Positions 35,778-44,677 of a DNA stretch of 51,109 nucleotides are shown here, in pieces. The notes under the pieces were generated by a model that worked only from the letters and a program-made list of their open reading frames with translations, was not told the origin of the DNA and made no database searches. The DNA comes from Halobacteriales archaeon QS_5_70_17. GTDB lineage: Archaea; Halobacteriota; Halobacteria; Halobacteriales; Haloarculaceae. The first letter of the stretch is position 1. Every line of letters starts with the position of its first letter. The translations under genes and the position numbers were made by a program. Where the stretch lies: assembly GCA_003021975.1 (NCBI GenBank), contig PXRR01000008.1, positions 1 to 51,109 of the forward strand, given 5' to 3'.

Positions 35778-36925
35778 TCAGGCGACCGTGTCGGGGTCGG
35801 TCTTGTGGTCCTCCGCCGGGCGGCCGCCGACGGGCAGGCGCGCGCGGCCAGTTCGTCGTGGTACGCCATCAGCGTCGTCCCGAGGACGCTCGTGGCGAGC
35901 ACGTACCCGACCGCGAACGCGGGGATCACCTCCGAGAGGACCGGGCTCGCCTCTCCGGCGACCATCGCGGCGATGATCAGCGAGAACTCCCCCCGGGCCG
36001 CGATGCCACAGCCCACCCGCACGGAACGGCGGGCGTCGAGGTCGTAGAGCCGCCCCGTCAGGTAGCCCGTGAACAGCTTCGTCGGGGTGATGACGACCAC
36101 AGGCGAAGGCGTCCCGCAGCGGCGCCAGATGCCCCTCGGGCTGGTGGACGTGGCCCGTGCTCGAGAAGCCCATCCCGACGAAGAACGCGGCGACGGCCTC
36201 GCTGATCCCGAGCGCGAACGCCGCACCGGCGACCAGCGTCGCGGCCGCGACCGCCCGGAGGACGAACAGCTCGTTGGAGTCGACCGCGAGGTACCGCTCG
36301 AACAGCGCCCCGCCGTAGTAGACGCCGGCGAGCAACACCGCCAGGAAGGCGGCGGCGATCCCGACCCCCCGCAGCGCCGTTCCCAGGTCGCCGCTCCCGA
36401 GGACGGCTGCGGACAGCACCGCCAGGTAGATCGCGATGGCGATGTCCTCGAAGACGAGCGTCCCCAGCATTGGCTCCGATTCGCTGTTGGCGATCCAGCC
36501 GAGACCGATCAGGCTCTCGGTGATGGTGGCGTCCGAGGAGATGTAGACGATCCCCCCGAGGACGAACGCCTCGACGGTCGACCAGCCGATCGCGATCCCG
36601 AGGAGGAAGCCGGCGGCGAAGTTGACCGCGAGATCCAGCCCGCCGGCTTTCAGCAGGCGGTCGCCGCTCTCCAGCAGCCGGTCGATGCTGAACTCCAGCC
36701 CGAGGAAGAAGAGCAGGGAGACGACCCCCAGTTCCGCGAGGACGGTGACGAACTCGCCGTCGGCGATCGCGGGCAGCCCGAGGTCGCCGGCGACGTGCGG
36801 GCCGACCAGCCGCCCGCGACGATGTAGAAGGGGATCACCGACTGGCCCAGCGCCCGCGCGGCCGCGCTGGCGAGCGCTACGGCCGCGAACATCGCTCCGA
36901 CCGCCAGCAGCGTCGTCTCGGACAT
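35778..36925 (-). pseudogene. Cation/proton antiporter (CPA2/KefB-type), disrupted
   Basis: Pieces of one monovalent cation/proton antiporter lie in alternating frames. ATG 36925 starts MSETTLLAVGAMFAAVALAS up to FYIVAGG. A shift at about 36820 leads to LVGPHVAGDLGLPAIADGEF and a long good stretch through FALGISEAVAAFFVGMGFSS. At about 36103, after HLAPLRDAFA, the usual AVFFxxFG segment is missing and the frame changes to VVITPTKLFTGYLTGRLYDL and GEFSLIIAAMVAGEASP. A third shift in a GC repeat near 35845 leads to LPVGGRPAEDHKTDPDTVA and the stop at 35778. Several indels plus a small deletion suggest a pseudogene, or assembly error in a GC-rich stretch. Confidence 0.82.
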
Positions 36926-37019
36926 CTATCGGGCGTCTCCGCCCCCGTCCTCGATCATCAGCGTGTCGCCCGCCCGGATCGCCTCGCCGGGGTCGGGCTG
37001 GCCGGGCCCGCCCGTCGCC
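36926..37019 (-). pseudogene. Fragment of a TrkA-C-type regulatory gene
   Basis: About 30 codons ending GDTLMIEDGGGDAR-stop lie directly before the antiporter ATG. The phrase PGEAIRAGDTLMI is the end of a TrkA C-terminal (RCK-C) domain, a common partner of KefB-type antiporters. The rest of the gene is absent; going upstream the frame runs into the dolichol kinase-like gene. So the 5' part was deleted or lost in assembly. Confidence 0.55.
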
Positions 37020-37589
37020 TCACAGCAGCGCCGATCCGACGACGATGCCGGTGGCCGCCGCGGGCGGGATGGTGAGGTTGTCGTCGATCACGTACCCCCG
37101 GATCACGGGCTTGGCTCCGTCGGCCAGCGTCGCCGCCGCGGCGCCCAGCACGGCGGGCGCCGGGGCGACGAAAGGCAGCGCCAGCAGGAGACAGACTCCG
37201 AACGTCGCCGCGAGCACCGGCCACCCCTTGACCGCCCGGAGCTCCCCCGACCCGAGCAGGCCGCTGATCGGGTCTGCGATGGCCAGCATGAGCATCGCCG
37301 GCACGGCCGCCCGGGGCTCGAACAGCCAGGCCACGCCCGTCATCGAGAGCATGTACAGCGCGTACCCCGCGAGGTTGTCCTGCTCGTACTCCCGGGTGAG
37401 CGTGTCGTAGATCCGCCACTCCAGGGCCCCCGAGAGCCGCAGCGCCTCGAGGACGAGCGCGACCGCCGCGCTCGCGACCCACAGCCACCGCACCGTCGGC
37501 CAGTCGACGATCCCGAGGACGTATCCCAGCGGGATCGCCGCGCCCGTCGCGTGGACGAGGCGGCGCTTGACCTCGGAGGCGAGGCGCAT
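37020..37589 (-). CDS. Dolichol kinase-like / CTP-dependent lipid kinase family membrane protein
   Basis: A 189-residue protein with six to seven hydrophobic segments. MRLASEVKRRLVHATGAAIP is a typical N-terminus, and EALRLSG, DPISGLLGSGELRAVKGWPV (DPxSGLxG) and DNLTIPPAAATG are signatures of the CTP-dependent lipid kinase superfamily. Eukaryotic relatives phosphorylate dolichol; the archaeal protein could act on dolichol or another polyprenol in N-glycosylation. The start at 37589 lies one base after the glyS stop. Its stop abuts the TrkA-C fragment. Confidence 0.85.
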   Translation of the reverse strand: MRLASEVKRRLVHATGAAIPLGYVLGIVDWPTVRWLWVASAAVALVLEALRLSGALEWRIYDTLTREYEQDNLAGYALYMLSMTGVAWLFEPRAAVPAMLMLAIADPISGLLGSGELRAVKGWPVLAATFGVCLLLALPFVAPAPAVLGAAAATLADGAKPVIRGYVIDDNLTIPPAAATGIVVGSALL

Positions 37590-37590
37590 C

Positions 37591-39405
37591 TCAGTCGACT
37601 CCTGCCCCGGCCCCGCCGTCGACGGGGTCGCCGACGTCGGCGAACTCGGTCCCGCCGCCGGCCCGGAGCGCGGCGATCCGGCCGGGCAGTTCGTCGATCG
37701 GGACCCGCACCTGCGCCGTCGAGTCCCGGTCCCGGAGCGTGACGGTGTCGTCTTCCAGGCTGTCGTAGTCGACGGTGACGCAGTAGGGGGTGCCGATCTC
37801 GTCCTGTCGGCGGTAGCGCCGCCCGATCGCCCCCGAGTCGTCGTAGGTGACCGACAGGCCCGCGGCCCGGAGGTCATCTGCGACCTCTCGGGCCCGGTCG
37901 CCGAGGCCGTCCTTGTCCATCAGCGGGAAGACGCCGACGGTCGTCGGCGCGAGTTCCGGCGGGAGTTCGAGGTACGAGCGCCGCTCGCCGTCGACCTCGT
38001 CCTCGCGGTAGGCGTGTTCGAGGACGGTGTACACCAGCCGGCCGACGCCGAAGGAGGGCTCGACGACGTGGGGGGTGACGTGCTCGCCGGACTCGGTCAC
38101 CTCCTCGACGCCGAAGCCGGTCTTCTCGACGGGGACGACGTAGGGCTCGCCGCCGACCTCGACGGTCACGTCCTCGCCGCCGAACGCGTCCGGGGCCTCG
38201 GCGGCGAGGTCTTCGAGCGCGTCGGCGACGTCGGCGGCCGCGCCGGCGAACTCGGGACCGAGGTAGCTCATGTCCGGGTCGACGGTCGCCCGCTCGACGG
38301 TCACCGGTTCGTCGTACTGCCGGAAGACGGTGAACTCCTCGTCGCTGTGCTCGGCGTGCTTCGAGAGGTCGTAGTCGCCCCGGTAGGCGAAGCCCGTCAC
38401 CTCTACCCAGTTGCCGTCGATCTCCGTCTCGGCGTCCCAGCAGTCGCTGGCGTAGTGGGCGAGTTCGCCCGAGAGGTGCTGGCGGAACCGGAACCGGTCC
38501 ATGTCGACGCCGATCCGCTCGTACCACCGCGTGGCGACGCCGAGGTAGTAGGCCACCCACTCGCTGGTGATGACGTTCTCGGCGACCGCCTCGCGGACGG
38601 TCAGGACCTCGACGCTGCCCTCCTCGCGCTCCTGGTCGGGGGCGGCGTACAGCGGCAGTTCGACGTCGGCGACCCGCTCGAGGTCGGGGTCGTCGCGCTC
38701 GGGGTCGACGAAGTGCTCGAGTTCGGCCTGCGTGAACTCCCGGACCCGGACCAGCGCGCGCCGCGGGGAGATCTCGTTGCGGTAGGCGCGGCCGATCTGC
38801 GCGACGCCGAAGGGCAACTGCCCGCGGGCGTACTCCTTCAGCCGCGGGAACTCCGCGAAGATGCCCTGGGCGGTCTCGGGGCGGAGGTAGCCCGGCGAGG
38901 ACGTGCCCGGCCCGATGTTCGTGCCGAACATGAGGTTGAACTCGGAGACGGGGACGTCAGCCAGCGCCGTCCCGCAGGTCGGACACCGCAGGTCGCGCTC
39001 GGCGATCAGCGCCTCCACCTCGTCGGTCGGGATCGACTCGGCCTCCTCGATGTCGGTGGCGTCCTCGACGAGGTGGTCGGCCCGGTGGCTCTCGCCGCAC
39101 TCCGGGCACTCGACGATCATGTCGTCGAAGCCGTCGAGGTGGCCCGACGCCTCGAAGACCGCCTCGGGCATCACCGTCGGCGCGTCGATCTCGACGTGGC
39201 CCTCCCGGGTGACGAAGCGGTCGCGCCAGGCGTCCTCGAGGTTGCGCTTCAGCGACGCGCCCTGGGGACCGTAGACGTAGAAGCCGGCGACGCCGCCGTA
39301 GGCGCCGTTGGCCTGGAAGAAGAAGCCCCGGCGCTTGGCCAGTTCCACGAGGTCGAGGTCGAGGTCGGAGTCCGCGTCGTCCGCGCTCGCGTCGTCGGCA
39401 GTCAT
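37591..39405 (-). CDS. glyS: Glycine--tRNA ligase
   Basis: A 604-residue class II aminoacyl-tRNA synthetase that charges tRNA-Gly. Residues 1-20 are an acidic tail (DDASADDADSDLDLDLVEL), then RRGFFFQANGAYGGVAGFYV (class II entry). A zinc ribbon lies at CPECGESHRADH and CPTCG, motif 2 at RAYRNEISPRRALVRVREFTQAE and motif 3 at PSFGVGRLVY. The anticodon-binding domain is at the C-terminus (PPELAPTTVGVFPLMDKDGL). The start at 39405 overlaps the CBS gene stop as ATGA; an upstream 77-codon extension is antisense-like and not used. Confidence 0.96.
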   Translation of the reverse strand: MTADDASADDADSDLDLDLVELAKRRGFFFQANGAYGGVAGFYVYGPQGASLKRNLEDAWRDRFVTREGHVEIDAPTVMPEAVFEASGHLDGFDDMIVECPECGESHRADHLVEDATDIEEAESIPTDEVEALIAERDLRCPTCGTALADVPVSEFNLMFGTNIGPGTSSPGYLRPETAQGIFAEFPRLKEYARGQLPFGVAQIGRAYRNEISPRRALVRVREFTQAELEHFVDPERDDPDLERVADVELPLYAAPDQEREEGSVEVLTVREAVAENVITSEWVAYYLGVATRWYERIGVDMDRFRFRQHLSGELAHYASDCWDAETEIDGNWVEVTGFAYRGDYDLSKHAEHSDEEFTVFRQYDEPVTVERATVDPDMSYLGPEFAGAAADVADALEDLAAEAPDAFGGEDVTVEVGGEPYVVPVEKTGFGVEEVTESGEHVTPHVVEPSFGVGRLVYTVLEHAYREDEVDGERRSYLELPPELAPTTVGVFPLMDKDGLGDRAREVADDLRAAGLSVTYDDSGAIGRRYRRQDEIGTPYCVTVDYDSLEDDTVTLRDRDSTAQVRVPIDELPGRIAALRAGGGTEFADVGDPVDGGAGAGVD

Positions 39406-40250
39406 AGCGCCTTCAGGAGGTCCATGTCCCGGACGACGCCCGTGAGGTCGCCGCCGGTGACCATCGGGAGCTGCTCGATGTCGTTCGAGAGCATCGCCCG
39501 GGCCGCGTCCTGTGCGGTCTTGGTCTTCGAGACCGTCACCACGTCCTCGGTCATGTAGTCGGCGACGACTCCCTCGGGGAACTCGACGTTCCGGGTGGGG
39601 ACGTAGCGGTTGCCGACGGCCTTGATCCCCTCCCACTTCCAGTCGTCGTCCTCGTCGGCGACGGCCTCGCCGGTCTCGTCTTCCCCCTCGACGACCTCGG
39701 CGACCTCGATCAGGTCGGCGTCGGTGAAGATGCCGCTCACCTCGGCCCCGTCATCGAGCACCATCCCGTAGGGGACGTCCGCGAAGGAGAGTTCGCGCTC
39801 GGCGACCCGCAGCGGCGCGCCGGCGTAGAGGGTGTTGATGGCCCGGGTCGCCAGCTCGCCGACCCGCGTGTCGCCGTCGGCGTCGCCCTCCGCGATGGCG
39901 GGGACGACGTCGGTGATCGTGACGATCCCCTCGAGGCGGTCGCCGTCGACGACAGGGATCCGCCGGGCCCCGGTCTCGCGCATCAGCGTCGACAGCTTCT
40001 CGAGGCTCGCGTCGGCGCTCGTCGTCGGCCCCTCCTCGAGGAGCAGGGCCAACTGGTCCTCGTCGGGGTTCTCGATCAGCGCCTCCCGGGAGACGAGCCC
40101 GCGGAAGACCTCCTCGCCGTCCCCGTCCTTGACGACGGCGACCGAGGAGAACTCGCCCGTCCGGAGGTGCTCCAGCGCGTCGTCGCGGCTGCCGGGCAGC
40201 GACACCGTCACGACCGACTCGCGCGGCGTCATGGCGTCGGCGACGTTCAT
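39402..40250 (-). CDS. CBS-domain protein
   Basis: A 282-residue protein made of four CBS motifs in two Bateman modules. The first is ADAMTPRESVVTVSLPGSRD, the second SADASLEKLSTLMRETGARR with IPVVDGDRLEGIVTITDVVP, and the last YMTEDVVTVSKTKTAQDAAR with QLPMVTGGDLTGVV. CBS pairs bind adenosine nucleotides. An acidic linker (EVVEGEDETGEAVADEDDD) lies near residue 190. The start at 40250 (MNVADAMTPRESVV) fits the family and a TATA element (CCTTTGTAGG on the minus strand, 40270-40281). It is co-transcribed with glyS through a 4-base overlap. Confidence 0.9.
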   Translation of the reverse strand: MNVADAMTPRESVVTVSLPGSRDDALEHLRTGEFSSVAVVKDGDGEEVFRGLVSREALIENPDEDQLALLLEEGPTTSADASLEKLSTLMRETGARRIPVVDGDRLEGIVTITDVVPAIAEGDADGDTRVGELATRAINTLYAGAPLRVAERELSFADVPYGMVLDDGAEVSGIFTDADLIEVAEVVEGEDETGEAVADEDDDWKWEGIKAVGNRYVPTRNVEFPEGVVADYMTEDVVTVSKTKTAQDAARAMLSNDIEQLPMVTGGDLTGVVRDMDLLKAL

Positions 40251-40356
40251 ACGTCTTGGACTCCGCGCGCCTACAAAGGCCTTACACATCCGGTCGATCG
40301 GATCGCGGGTCGGCCGAGCGACCTGCCGCGGGTCGGTCGGCGGTCCGGGGGTTCCC

Positions 40357-40971
40357 CTACTCCGGGCCGCCCCCGCCGTCGCCCTCTCGGTCGCCGCCGA
40401 CGCGCGCCTCCGCGTTCGGGAAGAACAGCGACGGGTCCTCGTGGCGGAAGCTCGCGACCGTCGTCCCGTCCAGCGTCTGGACGTGGGTGTAGACCGCGTC
40501 GCGCTCGACGGCCGCCCGCAGCAGCCCCTCGACGTAGGTCAGCTCGTAGCTCCCGGCGAGGAGCAGCGCGGTCTCCGTGTCGTCGTCGAACAGGACCGTC
40601 ACCTGGAAGACGTCGTTGCCGACCTCCTTGCGGAAGACCTCGTAGCGGCCGAACGCGTCGAGTTCGCGGCCCGCTCCCCCCGAGGCGTCGAGGGCGTCTC
40701 CCCCGGCGGCCCGCGAGAGGGCGTCGCGGACGTCCTCGGCGACGTTGCCCGGCACGACGTGGACCAGCCCGTAGCGGCCTTCCGGCCCCGCGTCGGGGGG
40801 CTCGGGGGCGGTGTGGTCGGCCCCGGCGGTCGTCACCGCCCAGCCGTCGGCGTCGAGTTCCTCGGCGATCGCGCGCATCTCGTCGATGGTGCGCTGCCAG
40901 GCGTCGCGCTTGGCGTCGGCCGTGGCCGCGATGCGGTCGGCGTAGTCGGCGTCGTCGCCGGCTTCGGGCAT
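40357..40971 (-). CDS. Hypothetical protein, acidic, cytoplasmic
   Basis: A 204-residue soluble protein without membrane segments. An N-terminal helix (ADAKRDAWQRTIDEMRAIAE, then ELDADGW) precedes a mixed domain with YGLVHVVPGNVAEDVRDALS, RYEVFRKEVGNDVFQVTVLF and SYELTYVEGLLRAAVERDAV, then VYTHVQTLDGTTVASFRHED and FFPNAEA. The C-terminus is Gly/Asp-rich. The pattern looks like a conserved haloarchaeal protein but I do not recognise a named family. It lies 106 bases downstream of the CBS gene start on the same strand, with its own start at 40971. Confidence 0.7.
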   Translation of the reverse strand: MPEAGDDADYADRIAATADAKRDAWQRTIDEMRAIAEELDADGWAVTTAGADHTAPEPPDAGPEGRYGLVHVVPGNVAEDVRDALSRAAGGDALDASGGAGRELDAFGRYEVFRKEVGNDVFQVTVLFDDDTETALLLAGSYELTYVEGLLRAAVERDAVYTHVQTLDGTTVASFRHEDPSLFFPNAEARVGGDREGDGGGGPE

Positions 40972-41064
40972 ACCCGCCCGTCGACCGCTGGCCGGGTAAA
41001 GCCTGTCGCCGTCCGGATCAGCGTCCGCGGACCGCGCCCGGCGGCGCGAGCGCCCCGGTCCCGG

Positions 41065-41478
41065 TCACGGGCCGACGGCGATCCCGAAGACCCGCTCCAT
41101 CAGGTAGGAGGTCGCGAGCGCGAGGAGGCTGGCCAGGAACAGCCGGACCGCGTCCGATAGGCGGTCGCCCGGCGGGACGCGGTAGCGGGCGGGGAGCGCC
41201 CGCTGGACGGCCGCCTGGAACGACGACTCCCCCCGGCGGTCGACGGGGAGGAACGCGCGGCCGCCGTCGCTGTCGGGCGGACTCGGCCGGAGCTTGAACG
41301 TCGCGACCCCGAACAGCAGGATCCCGACGACGAAGAGGCCGTACTTGACGCCGACGAGGCCGGCCCCGGCCGCGAGGCTCGCGACGCCCGAGAGCGCTCC
41401 GACGACCGCCGTGACGCCGCGGTCGTAGTCGCGGTCGCCGTCCCCATCCCCGTCGGGGCCGCCCCGGGTGCCGGCCAT
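41065..41478 (-). CDS. Hypothetical membrane protein, two to three spans
   Basis: A 137-residue protein. The N-terminal 20 residues are Gly/Asp-rich and charged. A Gly/Ala-rich hydrophobic segment (AVVGALSGVASLAAGAGLVG) and a second (YGLFVVGILLFGVATFKLR) follow, then a hydrophilic region (PPDSDGGRAFLPVDRRGESS) and a C-terminal hydrophobic helix (LFLASLLALATSYLMERVFG). No family recognised. The start is immediately after the stop of the peptide ABC ATPase gene (41479), so it may be the last gene of that operon. Confidence 0.68.
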   Translation of the reverse strand: MAGTRGGPDGDGDGDRDYDRGVTAVVGALSGVASLAAGAGLVGVKYGLFVVGILLFGVATFKLRPSPPDSDGGRAFLPVDRRGESSFQAAVQRALPARYRVPPGDRLSDAVRLFLASLLALATSYLMERVFGIAVGP

Positions 41479-43194
41479 CTACAGCAGCCGATCGAACACC
41501 GGTCCCGGGGGTTCGTACTCCTCCCGGTGGCGGTGACAGTAGCTCGTCCGCCCGGTGGGGCTGACGCGGTAGTGCTCGGGGCGCTCGGCGTCGCAGACGC
41601 TCCCGAACTCCTCGCGGAGCCGCTCCCGGGCGCGGTCCTCGTCGCCCTCGCGGACGTCCCCGACGGCCGCCTCGACGGTCTCGGCCATCGACGGCGGCAG
41701 GTCGACGCCGCCGTACCGGTCGCGCAGCCGTCGGCGGGCGCGGCCGGCCTCGCCGTCCCCCGCGTCAGCGATGAACCGGTCGACCGCCGCGTCCACGTCC
41801 GACCGGTCGGCGCCGGCCGTCTCCAGGGCCTCGACCAGGTGCTCTCGCGCGCGGTCCTCTCGGCCGTTCCGGACGGCCTCGGCGGCCCGGTCGACGGCCG
41901 CCTCGGCCTCCTCCGGGAGGCGGTAGTCGAAGACCTCGCGGCGCACCTCGTCGATGTCCGAGAAGCGCGTCTCCATGCCCAGCACCTCCCGGGCGCGCTC
42001 GGTGAGGCTCTTCTCGGCGCGCTCGCGCTCCCGGAGCACCTCCCGGAGCACCTCGACGGCCTCCCAGGCCTCGTCGTCGGCGCCCTCGTACTCCTCCGGG
42101 CGGATCTTCACCGGGCAGCGGGTGGTGAACGGACAGCCGGCGGGCGGGTCCCGCGGGCTGGGGGGCGTCCCCCGGAGGGTCACCCGATCGCGCTCGGCCG
42201 TGGGGTCGGTGTCGGGGATCGCCGACAGCAGCGAGTAGGTGTAGGGGTTCTCCGGGTTCTCGAACAGTTCCTCGGTCTCGCCGATCTCCATGACGTTCCC
42301 GAGGTACATGACGGCGACGCGGTCGCAGATGTGCCGCACCACCGAGAGGTCGTGGGCGATGAAGAGGTAGGTCAGCCCGAACTCCTCCTGGAGGTCCTCG
42401 AGCAGGTTGAGGATCTTCGCCTGCACGGACACGTCCAGCGCGCTCACCGGTTCGTCGAGGACGACGAACTTCGGCTCCAGCGCGAGCGCGCGGGCGATGC
42501 CGATCCGCTGGCGCTGGCCCCCGGAGAACTGGTGGGGGTACCGGAAGTAGTGCTCCTCGCGCAGGCCGACCGTCCACAGCAGTTCCCGCACCCGCGCGCG
42601 CCGGAGGCGCCTCTTCTTGACGCCGACGTCGACGGGCACCGCCTCCCGCACGCGCACCGAGGGCTCGCCGCGCACGTCGACGACGAGGTCGGGCGACTCG
42701 CGGTCGGTCGCCTCCCCGTCGCCGGTCACCCGGACGTCCTTCGTCGCGCCCTCGACGCCGACGTCCAGCCGCGGCCAGTCGTGGACGTTCAGCGGCTCCT
42801 GGACGATCTCGCCGACGGTCATCCGGTCGTTGAGGCTCGACTCCGGGTCCTGGAAGACGATCTGGGCGTCGCGGCGCCAGCGCTTCAGCCGCGATCCCGA
42901 GAGGGTCGTGATGTCCTCGCCGTCGAACCGAACCTCGCCCGCGGTCGCCTGCTCGAGGCGCACGAGCGTCCGCCCCAGCGTCGTCTTCCCGCACCCGGAC
43001 TCCCCGACCAGCCCCAGGGTCTCGCCGCGCTCGATCGCGAAGTCGACGCCGTCGACGGCCCTCACCGGTTCGTCGCCGAACAGCCCGTCGCCCTCGTAGT
43101 AGGTCTTCAGGCCGTCGACCTCGACCAGCGGCTCGCCGCCGCTGTCGTCGTCCGTTCGCCGGTCGTCTCGCAGTAGCTCCTCGCTCTCACTCAT
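41479..43194 (-). CDS. Peptide-type ABC transporter ATP-binding protein, DppF/OppF-like, with extensions
   Basis: A 571-residue ATPase, about 240 longer than typical. Walker A is [20 protein letters not shown], the Q-loop [20 protein letters not shown], the signature [20 protein letters not shown] and Walker [18 protein letters not shown]. Between Q-loop and signature sits an insert of about 65 residues ([15 protein letters not shown] up to [15 protein letters not shown]). The oligopeptide-transport domain [17 protein letters not shown] follows. The C-terminal 190 residues are a helical acidic region ending in [20 protein letters not shown]. It energises uptake with the second ATPase; their genes overlap by 8 bases. 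Confidence 0.9.
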   Translation of the reverse strand: MSESEELLRDDRRTDDDSGGEPLVEVDGLKTYYEGDGLFGDEPVRAVDGVDFAIERGETLGLVGESGCGKTTLGRTLVRLEQATAGEVRFDGEDITTLSGSRLKRWRRDAQIVFQDPESSLNDRMTVGEIVQEPLNVHDWPRLDVGVEGATKDVRVTGDGEATDRESPDLVVDVRGEPSVRVREAVPVDVGVKKRRLRRARVRELLWTVGLREEHYFRYPHQFSGGQRQRIGIARALALEPKFVVLDEPVSALDVSVQAKILNLLEDLQEEFGLTYLFIAHDLSVVRHICDRVAVMYLGNVMEIGETEELFENPENPYTYSLLSAIPDTDPTAERDRVTLRGTPPSPRDPPAGCPFTTRCPVKIRPEEYEGADDEAWEAVEVLREVLRERERAEKSLTERAREVLGMETRFSDIDEVRREVFDYRLPEEAEAAVDRAAEAVRNGREDRAREHLVEALETAGADRSDVDAAVDRFIADAGDGEAGRARRRLRDRYGGVDLPPSMAETVEAAVGDVREGDEDRARERLREEFGSVCDAERPEHYRVSPTGRTSYCHRHREEYEPPGPVFDRLL

Positions 43195-44677
43195 CGTCGG
43201 TCACCTCGCCCTCCGCGCCGCTCCGCCTGGCGTCGCCGCTGGCGTCCGGATCGACCCCGGTGCGCTCGTCGGGATCCAAGTCCGCGTCGACGGTCCGGAT
43301 CGTCCCGCCCCCGCCCTCGGCCTGGTGGTAGGCGACGGCGTCCCCGCGGGCCATGTCCTCGGGGTACAGCAGGCAGGCGGCGGTGTGGTCGGCCTCGGTG
43401 TCGCTCCCCGCGACGTCCACGTTCTCCGGGTGGACGGCCTCGCAGGCGTCGAACGCCTCCGGACACCGGGGGACGAACCGGCAGTAGGTCGGCTCCTCGT
43501 TCGGCGTCGGCACCTCGCCTTCGATGGTCCGCAGGCGGTCGGCGCCGGCGTTCCGCCCGGGGATGGACTCCAGCAGCCCCCGCGTGTAGGGGTGTTTCGG
43601 CGCGCCGAACAGCACCTCGACGGGCGCGCTCTCGACGAACTCGCCGGCGTACATCACGTTCACCCGGTCGGTGATCTCCGCGATCACGCCCATGTCGTGG
43701 GTGATGAACACGACCGACAGCCCCCACTCCTCCTGGAGGTCCTCGAGCAACTCGAGGATCTGGGCCTGGATGGTGACGTCCAGCGCCGTCGTCGGCTCGT
43801 CGCAGATCAGCAGCTCCGGCTGGCAGGCCAGCGCCATCGCGATGACGGCCCGCTGGCGCATCCCGCCGGAGAACTGGTGGGGGTACTCGTCGACCCGCCG
43901 GCGGGCGTCCGGGATCGAGACGGCCTCCAGCAGGTCCACCGCCTCCTCGGTGGCCTCGGCCCCCGTCAGCCCCTGGTGGAGGCGCAGCGCCTCCTTGATC
44001 TGGTTGCCGACGGTGTAGACCGGGTTCAGCGACGTCAGCGGGTCCTGGAAGATCATGGCGATGCCGCCGCCCCGGAGCAGCCTGAGCGCGCGGTCGGGCG
44101 CGCTCGTCACCTCGACGTAGCCGCCCGACCCGTCCCGGACGACGAAGGCGTCCTCGTCGACGACCCCGAGGGTCGCGGCGTACCCGCCGTCGATGAGATC
44201 CCGCATGTCGACGGCGCCGCTCTCGACCAGCGTCGCCGCGCCCTCGCCGGCGTGTTCCTCGCCGGCGAGTTCCCGGGCGGTCACCCCCCGGTCGAGGAGG
44301 CGCTCGACGAGGGCGACGGGGTCCTCGCGCCCGCGGACGTCCCGGAGGTCGACCGTCCGGCCGGGGTAGGCCCGGGCGAGGCGGTCGACCGTCCCCGCGT
44401 CGCGAAACCGGATCGAGCCGTCGACGATCCGGCCGGGCGAGTCGATCAGCCCCATGATCGAGCGGGCGGTGACCGACTTCCCGGAGCCCGACTCCCCGAC
44501 GACGCCCACGGTCTCCCCCTCCCGGATGTCGAAGCTGACGCCGTCGACCGCCCGGATCGTCTCCTTGTCGGTGAAGAAGGTCGTCCGGAGGTTCTCGACG
44601 CTGAGGACGGGGTCGCGGTCGCTCTCGCTCGCGCCGGAGTCGGCGGGCGCCGCCCCGTCGCGGGCGTTCCGGCTCAT
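43187..44677 (-). CDS. Peptide-type ABC transporter ATP-binding protein, DppD/OppD-like, with an internal insert
   Basis: A 496-residue ATPase. Walker A is [20 protein letters not shown], the Q-loop [20 protein letters not shown], the signature [20 protein letters not shown], Walker [17 protein letters not shown] and the switch His [20 protein letters not shown]. About 100 residues ([19 protein letters not shown] to [13 protein letters not shown]) are inserted between Walker A and Q-loop, where normal DppD has about 35. The C-terminal Cys-containing oligopeptide domain ([20 protein letters not shown]) and an acidic tail follow. The start overlaps the permease stop as ATGA. Confidence 0.92.
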   Translation of the reverse strand: MSRNARDGAAPADSGASESDRDPVLSVENLRTTFFTDKETIRAVDGVSFDIREGETVGVVGESGSGKSVTARSIMGLIDSPGRIVDGSIRFRDAGTVDRLARAYPGRTVDLRDVRGREDPVALVERLLDRGVTARELAGEEHAGEGAATLVESGAVDMRDLIDGGYAATLGVVDEDAFVVRDGSGGYVEVTSAPDRALRLLRGGGIAMIFQDPLTSLNPVYTVGNQIKEALRLHQGLTGAEATEEAVDLLEAVSIPDARRRVDEYPHQFSGGMRQRAVIAMALACQPELLICDEPTTALDVTIQAQILELLEDLQEEWGLSVVFITHDMGVIAEITDRVNVMYAGEFVESAPVEVLFGAPKHPYTRGLLESIPGRNAGADRLRTIEGEVPTPNEEPTYCRFVPRCPEAFDACEAVHPENVDVAGSDTEADHTAACLLYPEDMARGDAVAYHQAEGGGGTIRTVDADLDPDERTGVDPDASGDARRSGAEGEVTDDE

